64,000 bases of DNA from the NCBI RefSeq assembly GCF_001687365.1, contig NZ_CM004503.1, positions 62,001-126,000 of the forward strand. Direction: 5' to 3'. The stretch's first letter is position 1. Every line of letters starts with the position of its first letter. Of this stretch, positions 1 to 7,319 are shown in pieces. The translations under genes were made by a program, and so were the position numbers. Source of the DNA: Pararhizobium polonicum (GTDB lineage: Bacteria > Pseudomonadota > Alphaproteobacteria > Rhizobiales > Rhizobiaceae). The notes below the pieces were generated by a model. The model did no database searches. It was not told the DNA's origin and saw only the letters and a program-made list of their open reading frames with translations.

Positions 1-348
1 TGCGAGAACATCCGGATGGGCACGGCGCTGTTCGCCAAGGTCTATCGCATCGTTACCAAATGGTACGGCAATCCGACCGACAAGGACGTTCTGCCGCAGG
101 TGTTCGACGATGCGATCATTGCCTGGCAGACCGGGTATTTCGAAGGGACAGCCGTGTTCCGGGCAGCAGATCCGGGCGACGTGAAGCTGCCAGAGCCGGA
201 ACCAACGATGGAATCGGAAACGTCCGAAGTCGGCAGTTACAAGATGAAGGCCGGCAACGTCGCTCCAGCACTTGGGGCGGAGCGGGTCGACCCGAACAAG
301 GCCGGTATTCGGATCGACCTTTCTGGCATCGGCGCGCGCGAGAAGTGA
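1..348 (+). CDS. traH: TraH, C-terminal part (5' end outside window)
   Basis: Frame 1 is open from the first base to a TGA at 346-348, so this is the 3' part of a gene that starts upstream; the ATG at 16 is internal. The segment opening with CENIRMGTALFAKVYRIV and the tail ending RIDLSGIG match my memory of TraH, the last gene of the traAFBH conjugal-processing operon of Agrobacterium Ti plasmids. TraH has no firmly established biochemical role. Its position directly before traM fits the usual order of the Ti conjugation region. The gene is truncated by the window edge, so the N-terminal domain cannot be judged. Confidence 0.75.
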   Translation, partial: CENIRMGTALFAKVYRIVTKWYGNPTDKDVLPQVFDDAIIAWQTGYFEGTAVFRAADPGDVKLPEPEPTMESETSEVGSYKMKAGNVAPALGAERVDPNKAGIRIDLSGIGAREK

Positions 349-568
349 GGAACAAGCTCCTCGCTTCTGCGTGGATGAACGCGGGTCAGGAGGAAAAAAT
401 TGTTCGGTGCGCGCGCCAGGCGAATCGCTCCTTAACGAGAGCATGGCGGAAAACAACCACGTGTCGCCATCCTCAAGAATGCATTCTATCTTCGGTCGCA
501 AGGCGGCTATGATTTCTTCTTCAAAACTGCAGGCATTAGGGTATTTCGTGCCTTCCGTCGCCGCAGGC

Positions 569-586
569 ATGTGAAGATTTGCACCG
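569..586 (+). promoter_or_regulatory. tra-box-like TraR binding site upstream of traM
   Basis: ATGTGAAGATTTGCACCG matches 14 of 18 positions of the Ti-plasmid tra box (ATGTGCAGATCTGCACAT), the dyad bound by TraR with its acyl-homoserine lactone. It lies about 290 bp before traM. TraR is known to raise traM expression, so a site here makes sense as negative feedback. The right half is degenerate. The remaining DNA between traH and traM (349-874) shows no gene or other recognisable element. Confidence 0.5.
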
Positions 587-874
587 TCGTTCTGTCGTTC
601 GGCGCTGGCATCTCTTTGGAATGGCTCTTATAAGGGGAATGACGCAGTACGCGCTGTGTTGCGGCTTAGAATCCGCAGATGAACGGTTGGCGCTGACCGA
701 AACGGTGCCAGGAACCCTCTGACCTTGTGGCCGGGGGCCTGTGACGCATGTCCAGGCGCCTCGGTGCTAAAGGTCTCAGGGCCGATTCATCTCGGATTCT
801 AACCCCCGGCTTGGGTTCAAAGGGTTCAACGTCAGCGGGGGCGCACCGCAGACAAAACCAGGGTTAGGTCAGGA

Positions 875-1183
875 ATGGAATCGGAAGATGCAACATTGAC
901 GAAGAAGGTCGAGCTTCGCCCATTGGTTGGGCTGACGCGTGGACTACCTCCAGCGGACCTGGAAGCAATCACGATCGATGCTATCCGGACACACCGGCAG
1001 TTGGTGGAAAAAGCTGATGAACTGTTCCAGGGTCTGCCAGAGACCTACAAAACCGGAAAAGAAGCCGGCGGCCCTCAGCATATCCGTTACATAGAAGCGA
1101 GCATTGAGATGCATGCGCAGATGAGCGCCGTGAATACGCTGATCAGCATTCTTGGTTTCATTCCCAAGGTCCTCGTGAACTGA
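875..1183 (+). CDS. traM: TraM, anti-activator of TraR
   Basis: This 102-residue protein is recognisable over its whole length as TraM of Agrobacterium Ti plasmids (motifs KKVELRPLVGLTRGLPP near the N-terminus, GGPQHIRYIEASIEMHAQMS in the middle, ISILGFIPKVLVN at the end). TraM is a small helical dimer that binds the C-terminal DNA-binding part of TraR, removes it from DNA and sets the quorum threshold for conjugation. It acts in the cytoplasm. It is the only traM in the window, although two traR copies were once present. A tra-box-like element lies upstream and a hairpin follows the stop. Length and start agree with the family. Confidence 0.95.
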   Translation: MESEDATLTKKVELRPLVGLTRGLPPADLEAITIDAIRTHRQLVEKADELFQGLPETYKTGKEAGGPQHIRYIEASIEMHAQMSAVNTLISILGFIPKVLVN

Positions 1184-1205
1184 ATTGCTACAAGAACGCC
1201 GTTTA

Positions 1206-1230
1206 GACGGCCCATAGCCTTCGGGCCGTC
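1206..1230 (+). terminator. Hairpin after traM, probable terminator
   Basis: GACGGCCC (1206-1213) and GGGCCGTC (1223-1230) form a perfect 8-bp stem with a 9-base loop, 23 bases after the traM stop codon. No U-run follows, so it is either a weak intrinsic terminator or a 3' stabilising hairpin. Between it and the mcpA remnant nothing else is visible. Confidence 0.55.
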
Positions 1231-1435
1231 GCATCGTGCCCGAGTGCGGGACTGCAGTTCAGGAGCTCTGGTCGGCCGGGACATATCACACTTGATTGAG
1301 CGGGCATGGGGACCGGGACTAAAGCGCCTCTCAGTTGGCCTTTGCCGGTCCGAGCGCTGAGCCCTGGGTTGCGGGAAGCGGGAGCACGTGGGGCCCTCGC
1401 CAGGCAGTCCCGTCGGCTGGGCAATGGTGAACGCA

Positions 1436-1567
1436 GTTGCTGGAGGTTGGCGCCAGCTTCACATCATCGAACCTGAATTGCTCCGGCAATTCGAGCAGCG
1501 CCGTAGCTTCGCATGCAAGACTATGGCTCGCCGCCGTTTGCTCCTCGACCATGTCGTTTGTGCGTTC
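1436..1567 (-). pseudogene. mcpA: Remnant of mcpA (chemoreceptor C-terminus)
   Basis: The minus-strand frame starting near 1567 reads NDMVEEQTAASHSLACEATA, then LLELPEQFRFDD. The MVEEQTAASHSL block is characteristic of the end of the signalling domain of rhizobial methyl-accepting chemotaxis proteins. In pTiC58 the arc operon ends with traR followed by mcpA, and this piece sits just where mcpA would be. Only about 40 codons remain, with a stop codon directly upstream and no start, so the receptor has been deleted down to its tail. The reading frame differs from that of the small gene just upstream, which suggests the junction lies around 1568-1575. Confidence 0.7.
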
Positions 1568-1572
1568 TCATA

Positions 1573-1884
1573 TTAGTCGACGTTGTCGATGGTCTCGATG
1601 ATGTCGCAGCTTTTGACGAGCGACGAGACACCCTGGTTCAGCAAGACAACGAGAACGTCCGTCGAAGGCACGGCAATTTCTAGTTTCTCAAGATGCATAG
1701 GCTCCCACACGTGCTCAGGATCTCTCTTCACTTCGCGCTTGAGGTAGAGAACCGCCTGGCGGGCAGCCTCTGCAGTTCCATAGAAATGCCGTTGACCCCC
1801 GTCTTCATGCCAGCGCTGCTTGCGCTGAGCGGTTGCCGGCGAATAACTGTACAATGTGCAATGCAATCCATCTGCCAATTTCAT
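1573..1884 (-). CDS. Hypothetical 103-residue protein downstream of traR
   Basis: I do not recognise this protein. It begins MKLADGLHCTLYSYSP, is rich in charged residues, has no membrane segment or signal, and contains a phrase (FYGTAEAARQAVLYLKREV) that looks like an amphipathic helix. An in-frame stop lies shortly upstream, so the ATG at 1884 is the first possible ATG; the GGAGG before it is unusually close (about one base spacing). It starts 44 bases after the traR stop and is probably the last gene of the arc transcript, replacing the mcpA gene found at this place in pTiC58. Its end abuts the mcpA remnant. Confidence 0.5.
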   Translation of the reverse strand: MKLADGLHCTLYSYSPATAQRKQRWHEDGGQRHFYGTAEAARQAVLYLKREVKRDPEHVWEPMHLEKLEIAVPSTDVLVVLLNQGVSSLVKSCDIIETIDNVD

Positions 1885-1928
1885 TCCTCCGGGATCCCGA
1901 GTGTGCGGCGGTCAAAATCGTATTCCGA

Positions 1929-2633
1929 TCAGATCAGTTTCCTTCTGATCGCGAGCGCGGTGAGATGAGCTTTGCTGCGGACGTCGAAGCGCTTCATTGC
2001 CTCGCGAAGCTTGACGCGGACACTGTTGTACTTGACCCCCTCCACGTCCGCGATCTCCTCCATCGTCTTACCGACGGCGATCCATCTCAGATAAGTCGCC
2101 TCTTTTGGATCGAGCCACGCGGCATCTTCCGCGGTGGGCGAGGTGCGAAGGAAGGAGATGCGGGCATGGAGCTGCCCGACGGCCGCCGCTGCTGCAACCG
2201 CATCGATCTCCCGATCAAGCGGGATTGCCGGCCTCTCCGACGCCAGCGTGAACATCGACATCGAACCGTTGGCGGTCCTGATGGGGATGGTGATACCGGA
2301 GCGGATGCCAAAATCGGCCGCTTGTGCATAGAAGGCACGCTCTTCTGTCGATAGTCTCGGGCGCTCCTGCTCGCCAGACCAGGCGAAGACGTGCTTCCTG
2401 GATCTTGCGCGTTTGACGACCGGGTCGAGAGCGTCGAATTTCTTGTCGAAGTAGAGCGACCGCCAATCGTGATGATAGTTGGTCACGGCGATGATGTGCT
2501 TGTGCTGGATGTGGAGATAAGCATAGCCGGTGAAGCCGAAATGGTCGGCGACGTCCGCCAGCCCTGTTTTGAGGATGCACTCATCGCCCTCAATTGCGGT
2601 AAGATCGGTCAGCTTGTCCAGCCAATGCTGCAT
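1929..2633 (-). CDS. traR: TraR, quorum-sensing activator of conjugation (agrocinopine-linked copy)
   Basis: The 234-residue product is TraR over its full length: N-terminal acyl-homoserine-lactone binding domain ([18 protein letters not shown]...) and a C-terminal LuxR-type helix-turn-helix ([20 protein letters not shown], near residues 182-201). TraR dimerises on N-3-oxooctanoyl-homoserine lactone and activates tra, trb and rep promoters. The gene is the fourth ORF of an arc-type operon behind splA, the same arrangement that puts pTiC58 traR under AccR/agrocinopine control. A GGAG sequence precedes the ATG at good spacing. A nearly identical second copy, interrupted by transposons, lies at 39768-25347. 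This copy appears intact and should be the functional one. Confidence 0.97.
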   Translation of the reverse strand: MQHWLDKLTDLTAIEGDECILKTGLADVADHFGFTGYAYLHIQHKHIIAVTNYHHDWRSLYFDKKFDALDPVVKRARSRKHVFAWSGEQERPRLSTEERAFYAQAADFGIRSGITIPIRTANGSMSMFTLASERPAIPLDREIDAVAAAAAVGQLHARISFLRTSPTAEDAAWLDPKEATYLRWIAVGKTMEEIADVEGVKYNSVRVKLREAMKRFDVRSKAHLTALAIRRKLI

Positions 2634-2646
2634 TCTCTATCTCCTT

Positions 2647-2757
2647 CTAGGCGTTGCCAGTATCCTCGTCGTCGCTGTTCGTCCGACAGCATATCGAGGA
2701 CATCGATGGCTGAACTTCAGATGGGATGTGGCTTCCCGGTCTCACCAGGTTGCTCAT
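2647..2757 (-). CDS. Small ORF (36 residues) coupled between splA and traR
   Basis: A short frame starts with an ATG that overlaps the splA stop as ATGA, has AGGAG about 9 bases upstream, and stops 13 bases before the traR ATG. The product begins MSNLVRPGSHIPSEV and ends CRTNSDDEDTGNA. The tail CRTNSDDE-GNA is also the C-terminus of the small ORF in front of the second traR (39782-39988). The overlap and spacing suggest translational coupling from splA through this ORF into traR. No function can be assigned; it may be only a relay that keeps ribosomes moving to traR. Confidence 0.45.
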   Translation of the reverse strand: MSNLVRPGSHIPSEVQPSMSSICCRTNSDDEDTGNA

Positions 2758-4220
2758 GCGGCCTCTCCTGAGAATGTGAAATCGTAGCAGCCTGAAGCCG
2801 TGATCGTTGCCTTGCCTTGGGAGAACGAAACTACTAGTTGAGCAAACTCGGCGTCGAGATTCCAGCTTAAAACAAGGCTTCCGGTGTCATCCGTTGCTAC
2901 CTCGAATGATCCATTGAAGGCCGGATGGGTGTTACGGAAGCGGATCAAGTCCGACAGTCGTTTGACGAGCGGCGATTCAAGAGCGAGATCAATTTCCCGG
3001 TCTTCAAGAAAGCGCCGATTGATGTCACGCCCGACACCGGTCTTTCTCAGCAATTCCATGTCGTTAAGCCCCCCCAAGAAACCGACGTAATAGACTTGCG
3101 GGATACCGGGTGTGAAAAACTGGATTGCGCGGGCGATGAGGTAGTCGTCGTCGTTGCGGCCGAGGGCGTCGTAATAGGTGCAATTCACCTGATAGAGATC
3201 CAGGTTAGAAGCTGCAGCGCCTGTTGCCAAACGGCTCTGCCCCTCGGAGCGCCTATGAATTTCCTCGACCAGATGGTCGATTGCCTGCGGGTCTAAAAGC
3301 CCGGGTCGGCCATCACTGTGCGCGCCCACATCGATGACGCCGATCCCGTCGTGAGTGTCAAGAACTGTGATTGCGTTGCGGGGACTGATCTGCAGCCAAC
3401 GCGCCAGCGCTGTCGCATCACCTGTGAACAATGAATGCAATATCAGTGGCGGCAGCGCGAAATCGTAGACACGGTCAACCTTCCTGGCGATTTCGATCTG
3501 GTCACGATAGTAGCTGTGAATTTCGACAAGAACCTCCATCCCGCGATCCCGTGCCTTTTCGGCGAGCTTGGCAAGGAAGGCATAGGTCTCATCAATCATG
3601 AAGCAACTGGTTCCGGCCTTCTTGATCGCGTAGCCGGCGGCATCGAGGCGGATTGCCGTTACGTTGGCTTCAGCAAAGCGATCGAGGATGGTCTCCAAGT
3701 ATAAGGCGCCATGGGCACTGTGGACATCAATGTCGATCTGTTGGGGGGTGAATGTGGTCCACAGCATCCGCTGGCGGCCATCTGCAAGCGTGGCCTTTGA
3801 AAACGGCAGGCCAGGGCGCGGCCGATAGATATTCAGGAGGTCCTGTTCGCTGGCACCACGGGGAAAGACCTTGCCGAATGTCATGAACATGTCTGCAAAT
3901 TCTGATTCAGGTCCCTTTGTGATGAAGTCCTGGAACCAGCTCGATTGCGCCGAGACGTGGTTGACGATGAGATCGGCCATGATCTCCACGGAAGCGGCTA
4001 GGCCGCGAACGTCATCCCAGTTACCGAGGCGAGGATCGACAATCGTGTGATCGGTGGGATCGAACCCGGCATCAGCGCCGTCGATCGGGTTGAAGAAAGG
4101 CAAGGCATGGACGCCGCCGAACAGGCCTTGTAGCCTCCCGTCGAGCAAAGCTCTCAACTCGGGGAAACCACCTCCGCTTAACCGGTCGACGTAGGTGATA
4201 AGTTGTACACTGTTTTTCAT
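2754..4220 (-). CDS. splA: SplA, sucrose-phosphorylase-like GH13 enzyme
   Basis: This is a glycoside hydrolase family 13 protein of about 488 residues resembling sucrose phosphorylase. Visible catalytic segments are AIRLDAAGYAIKK (nucleophile Asp), EVLVEIHSYY (acid/base Glu) and VLDTHDGIG (transition-state Asp). Sucrose phosphorylase splits sucrose with phosphate to glucose-1-phosphate and fructose. Because cleavage of agrocinopine A releases sucrose and arabinose-2-phosphate, the enzyme can process the sugar half of the opine. In pTiC58 the arc operon also carries splA before traR. The start MKNSVQLITYVD at 4220 fits the family better than the ATG at 4262; a weak AAGAG precedes it. A strong hairpin lies between the preceding gene and this start. 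Confidence 0.85.
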   Translation of the reverse strand: MKNSVQLITYVDRLSGGGFPELRALLDGRLQGLFGGVHALPFFNPIDGADAGFDPTDHTIVDPRLGNWDDVRGLAASVEIMADLIVNHVSAQSSWFQDFITKGPESEFADMFMTFGKVFPRGASEQDLLNIYRPRPGLPFSKATLADGRQRMLWTTFTPQQIDIDVHSAHGALYLETILDRFAEANVTAIRLDAAGYAIKKAGTSCFMIDETYAFLAKLAEKARDRGMEVLVEIHSYYRDQIEIARKVDRVYDFALPPLILHSLFTGDATALARWLQISPRNAITVLDTHDGIGVIDVGAHSDGRPGLLDPQAIDHLVEEIHRRSEGQSRLATGAAASNLDLYQVNCTYYDALGRNDDDYLIARAIQFFTPGIPQVYYVGFLGGLNDMELLRKTGVGRDINRRFLEDREIDLALESPLVKRLSDLIRFRNTHPAFNGSFEVATDDTGSLVLSWNLDAEFAQLVVSFSQGKATITASGCYDFTFSGEAA

Positions 4221-4237
4221 ACGGTGCTCTTCGTCTG

Positions 4238-4260
4238 GCGCCCTCCACTGAGGAGGGCGC
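4238..4260 (-). other. Intercistronic hairpin in the arc operon
   Basis: GCGCCCTCC (4238-4246) and GGAGGGCGC (4252-4260) form a perfect 9-bp GC-rich stem with a 5-base loop. It sits between the stop of the Na/Pi transporter gene (4266) and the splA start (4220). No U-run follows in the transcribed (minus) direction, so it looks like an RNA processing or stability element rather than a full terminator. Confidence 0.6.
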
Positions 4261-4265
4261 ATGGG

Positions 4266-5927
4266 TCATTGGGGTCTTTCAGTTGAACTGCCGGTGATGA
4301 GACGACTTTCTCCAAGCAGACCCTGTTCGTCCATGATCGGATGCGCAACGGAAACGATATGGGCGTTGATGCGTTTGAGATCACGCAGGATGTCGAGATG
4401 AAGGGAGCTGGTCTGCAGGCTTTCGGTCCGTCCGTCACGCAATCGTTCGAGGTGTCGCTCCGAAGACCGTTTCTCCATGTGGCGCACCTCGATCTTTCGC
4501 TCCATAAGTTGTTTTGCGAGGTTGACGTCACGGGTGATGAGAATCGTCTGGGCGATCCTGAGATTGTCGATGGTCAGCTGGAAAAGCTGCTGAAGCTCGG
4601 CAAAACCGTCATCGGAGAATTTGAGGCCCTGACCGATCTTCTTGGTGACCTCCGGTAAAAGGCCCTTTTCGATAATGTCACCGATATGCTCGAGGTTGAT
4701 GGCATAGTCGATGATGACGATGGAACGGCGACCCTCATCTTCAGACAGTCCGGCTCGCCCGAGTTTCGAGAGATAGACTTTGACCTCTTGCTGCAGCCGG
4801 TCGACCTGACGTTCAAGCGGCGAGATATCCCTGAGCCTTGCGGCATTGTTCCGCTCGAAGGCGTCCGACACTTTCAGGAGCATTCGTTCGATCAGATCTC
4901 CGACACCAAGCACCTCGCGTGAAGCGCTGGTGAGGGCCACGATCGGCGTCGAAAGTTCATCCGAATCCAGAAATTTGGGTGTGTTCTCCGTCTGGGCCTC
5001 CTCGGGAATCAGGATGGTCATCCAGCGCGCGAGGAGTTTGGAAAATGGCCAGGCCAGAAGCGCCAGAGCGATGTTGAAGGCCAGATGCGCATCGACTGGT
5101 AGCTTGGCGTAGGGGAGGGGCAACATCGAAAGCCAGTCGGCCAAAATGCCGGCCGCAGGCAGAGTGAGCACGCAGCCTATCGCCCGAACGATGAGATTGC
5201 CCAACGTGACGCGTCTGGAGGCTGCCGGCCCCGACAGAGCAGCAATCACTGGCGGGATCGCGCCTCCCAGATTGGCCCCCAGAACCAGAGCGACAACAAG
5301 GCCACCAGACAGAAGGCCGGTCGTAGCCAATGACAGAATGAGGACGACCGCGGCAAGGCTTGAGGATGACACAAATGCGATCACTGCGGCTAAGATCATC
5401 GCGACAGGCCACGCGTCGTCGAGCAGCCCGATGAAGGCTCCAAGCGCCTGAGAATGGCGTAAGGGTTCGGTCGCTGCGCTGAGGAGATGCAGCGAGAGCA
5501 GCATCAGCGCGATACCTATCATTGCCGTGCCGGCGCCTTGGCGGGAGGTTGAGCCGCCTCGGTAAAGAACGATGCCCACAACCAATAGAAACGGCGAAAT
5601 CCACTCAATGCCGGTCGCAACGATCCAGGCTGTGACAGCCGTACCGACATTAGCCCCAAGCAGCACGACCTGCGCCATGCGTGGCTTTATCAATTCCCGC
5701 TCAACGAACGACGAAACCATAAGCGCGGTCGCTGTGGAACTCTGAAGCGCAACGGTCGCAACGAAACCCGTCAGGAACGATCGGACGCTGCTTTTCGTCC
5801 CGGTAGCGAGACTGGTTCTTAGCTTTGAGCCAAGCGCGCGCGATGCCCCATCCTTCACCTGAGCCAGGCCGAACAGCAGCAATGCCACGGCCCCAAACAG
5901 GTTGATCATGACGATGGTCGATTCCAA
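4266..5927 (-). CDS. Na+/phosphate cotransporter family protein with PhoU-like tail
   Basis: The N-terminal two thirds are strongly hydrophobic with about eight to nine membrane segments. They carry the duplicated phosphate-site motifs of the Na/Pi cotransporter II family (QSSTATALMVSSF and a later SSSSLAAVVLILS). The C-terminal 200 residues are charged and helical like PhoU (LERQVDRLQQEVKVYLSKLG, YAINLEHIGDIIEKG). The family moves phosphate across the inner membrane and often acts in efflux. In an operon for phosphodiester opines it may handle surplus phosphate. The start is uncertain: a TTG at 5927 has GAGGAG at proper spacing, ATGs occur at 5909 and 6011 without good ribosome sites, and homologues begin near MINLFGAVALLLFG. 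Confidence 0.85.
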   Translation of the reverse strand: MESTIVMINLFGAVALLLFGLAQVKDGASRALGSKLRTSLATGTKSSVRSFLTGFVATVALQSSTATALMVSSFVERELIKPRMAQVVLLGANVGTAVTAWIVATGIEWISPFLLVVGIVLYRGGSTSRQGAGTAMIGIALMLLSLHLLSAATEPLRHSQALGAFIGLLDDAWPVAMILAAVIAFVSSSSLAAVVLILSLATTGLLSGGLVVALVLGANLGGAIPPVIAALSGPAASRRVTLGNLIVRAIGCVLTLPAAGILADWLSMLPLPYAKLPVDAHLAFNIALALLAWPFSKLLARWMTILIPEEAQTENTPKFLDSDELSTPIVALTSASREVLGVGDLIERMLLKVSDAFERNNAARLRDISPLERQVDRLQQEVKVYLSKLGRAGLSEDEGRRSIVIIDYAINLEHIGDIIEKGLLPEVTKKIGQGLKFSDDGFAELQQLFQLTIDNLRIAQTILITRDVNLAKQLMERKIEVRHMEKRSSERHLERLRDGRTESLQTSSLHLDILRDLKRINAHIVSVAHPIMDEQGLLGESRLITGSSTERPQ

Positions 5928-5937
5928 CCTATGCTCC

Positions 5938-6252
5938 TCACCAAGATCTTCGCGTAGCGGCTTCCACCGATGAGACACCCGCTGGATGCGGCGGTGTACG
6001 AGGTAGGACATCTGCTATGTTGGATTTTGAGCTGACGCGCGTGGTTGCTCTCCAAGATGGGCTCGGTTTAGCCGTCTTTCGGCGAAGGAGCCGGTGGGCG
6101 AGCGGGGAGGATCGCTGCCCACCGGCATCCTGCCCGCGCCGCCTCGCGGGCAGGATTGACCTGATGTCGACCCGTTTTGCTGGCTTGCGAAAAACAGGTG
6201 AGTTGGCTGCCAGGTTCTCAACGCCGCCCGACATCTCATTAAAGTCCGTCAT
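5938..6252 (-). CDS. Possible short ORF at the head of the arc transcript
   Basis: An ATG at 6252 is preceded by GGGAGAG at ideal spacing and opens a 104-codon frame (MTDFNEMSGGVENLAANSPV...) that ends just before the transporter gene. The first 25 residues look protein-like. The rest is rich in Arg, Ser and Pro and is read through two strong inverted repeats, so it could be a degenerate gene, a leader peptide or chance. In pTiC58 the arc operon has two genes before splA, so a gene is expected about here. I do not recognise the product. Confidence 0.3.
   Translation of the reverse strand: MTDFNEMSGGVENLAANSPVFRKPAKRVDIRSILPARRRGQDAGGQRSSPLAHRLLRRKTAKPSPSWRATTRVSSKSNIADVLPRTPPHPAGVSSVEAATRRSW
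6091..6155 (-). other. Two tandem strong hairpins in the arc leader
   Basis: CCGGTGGGC (6091-6099) pairs with GCCCACCGG (6117-6125), extended inside by AGCG/CGCT across one bulge, leaving the loop GGGAGGAT. Two bases later TCCTGCCCGCG (6128-6138) pairs with CGCGGGCAGGA (6145-6155) around a 6-base loop. On the arc (minus) transcript the outer loop reads AUCCUCCC, complementary to a Shine-Dalgarno sequence. The pair lies between the divergent promoter region and the first large arc gene. Confidence 0.6.
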
Positions 6253-6360
6253 ATTTTTCTCTCCCTTGCCCAACTCTTGCCTGTCGCTGCCAGACTGATT
6301 GATATCGCTCACTATAACAATGGTTTCGGGGAGAATCTTTCCCTGTTGTTTCGGGAAATC

Positions 6361-6457
6361 GATCGATATCTGCTTTAACCCGCTGCTGCATCGCAGCAAA
6401 ACTGTCATGAAACTTTCATTTGACGAAGAACGATTCCGCTCATATTGTGATCGATAT
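6361..6457. promoter_or_regulatory. Divergent arc/accR control region with candidate AccR sites
   Basis: The DNA between arc (minus) and accR (plus) must hold both promoters. GATCGATAT occurs twice, at 6361-6369 and 6449-6457, the second inside the dyad-like GATCGATATAGATC. A 15-bp near-palindrome, TGCTGCATCGCAGCA, lies at 6384-6398. AccR is known to repress both acc and arc from this type of region, so repeated elements here are candidate operators; which one AccR binds cannot be read from sequence alone. Confidence 0.45.
6402..6419 (+). promoter_or_regulatory. Pho-box-like sequence
   Basis: CTGTCATGAAACTTTCAT has the layout of a PhoB site: two 7-mers close to CTGTCAT separated by an A-rich 4-mer, with two mismatches to the usual consensus. 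It also contains the perfect dyad ATGAAA-C-TTTCAT. It lies about 70 bp before accR. Phosphate control is plausible because agrocinopines are phosphodiesters. Confidence 0.55.
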
Positions 6458-6487
6458 AGATCATTTTTCTACTAAAGGGAAGCGCTG

Positions 6488-7261
6488 GTGTTCAACTCGA
6501 CTCAGGACCGTCAGGCAAAAATCGTCGAGCTGTTGCGTAGCGAGCAGTTTCTGCCTATCGGCAAGCTAACGGAGCACTTTCAGATTTCTGTGGCGACTGC
6601 CCGGCGAGATCTCAGCGAACTCCACGAGGCTGGACTTTTGCGTAGGACCCACGGCGGTGCTGTCAGTGTCACTCAAGTCGCTCAGGACAAGCCCAACGCC
6701 GCCCGTGCGGTCTGGAATCAGACTGAGAAAGCGGCCATTGCGGCCGTCGTCGCCGGAATGATTGTCGATGGCGACACGGTTCTCCTCGATGCCGGCACAA
6801 CGGCACTGGAGGTCGCGAGGACGCTTGCCGGGCGCCGGAACCTCACCTTCATTTCGAACGGTCTCGACATCGTTGAGGAACTGACCCGGGGTGAAGGGCA
6901 GAGCATCTATTCGGTCGGAGGAGAATATACCGACACGAACCGCTCTTTTCGGGGCCCTCTGGCCGAACAGTTCATTCGGCAGTTCAATGTTGACAAACTC
7001 ATTCTCAATGCCGCGTCAATCGATATTGACCGCGGATTGATCTGCACCTCGTCGCCAGTGAATGCGAGTGTCGCCCGCGCCATGATCGAGGTTTCGAGCC
7101 GCGTGATCGTTGTTGCGGACCACTCGAAGTTCACCAAATCGAGCCTCTCGGTAACTGCCAGGATCGAGGACATCGGTGTCATCGTCACCGACGCCGGAAC
7201 CCGAAGCATTATCGAGACAGTACCTGAAAAGCTGCGGAAGAAGTTCGTTATCGCGAACTAG
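6488..7261 (+). CDS. accR: AccR, agrocinopine-responsive repressor (DeoR/GlpR family)
   Basis: This 257-residue protein has an N-terminal DeoR-type helix-turn-helix (IGKLTEHFQISVATARRDLSEL, about residues 22-43) and a C-terminal sugar-phosphate sensing domain (DGDTVLLDAGTTALEVA, VADHSKF). It matches AccR of pTiC58 throughout as I recall it. AccR represses acc and the divergent arc operon; arabinose-2-phosphate released from agrocinopine relieves repression, and in this way the opine controls traR. The start is GTG at 6488 with AGGGA upstream. accA follows after 58 bp. Confidence 0.93.
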   Translation: MFNSTQDRQAKIVELLRSEQFLPIGKLTEHFQISVATARRDLSELHEAGLLRRTHGGAVSVTQVAQDKPNAARAVWNQTEKAAIAAVVAGMIVDGDTVLLDAGTTALEVARTLAGRRNLTFISNGLDIVEELTRGEGQSIYSVGGEYTDTNRSFRGPLAEQFIRQFNVDKLILNAASIDIDRGLICTSSPVNASVARAMIEVSSRVIVVADHSKFTKSSLSVTARIEDIGVIVTDAGTRSIIETVPEKLRKKFVIAN

Positions 7262-7319
7262 GTTCGAAGCTCGCACGAAAATATCAGCCACATTCACACC
7301 GATCTGGGAGGACAACTAA

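Noticed and set aside
1388-1576. Plus-strand 62-codon frame downstream of traM
   Set aside because: The opposite strand of the same DNA carries the chemoreceptor signature, which explains the open frame better.
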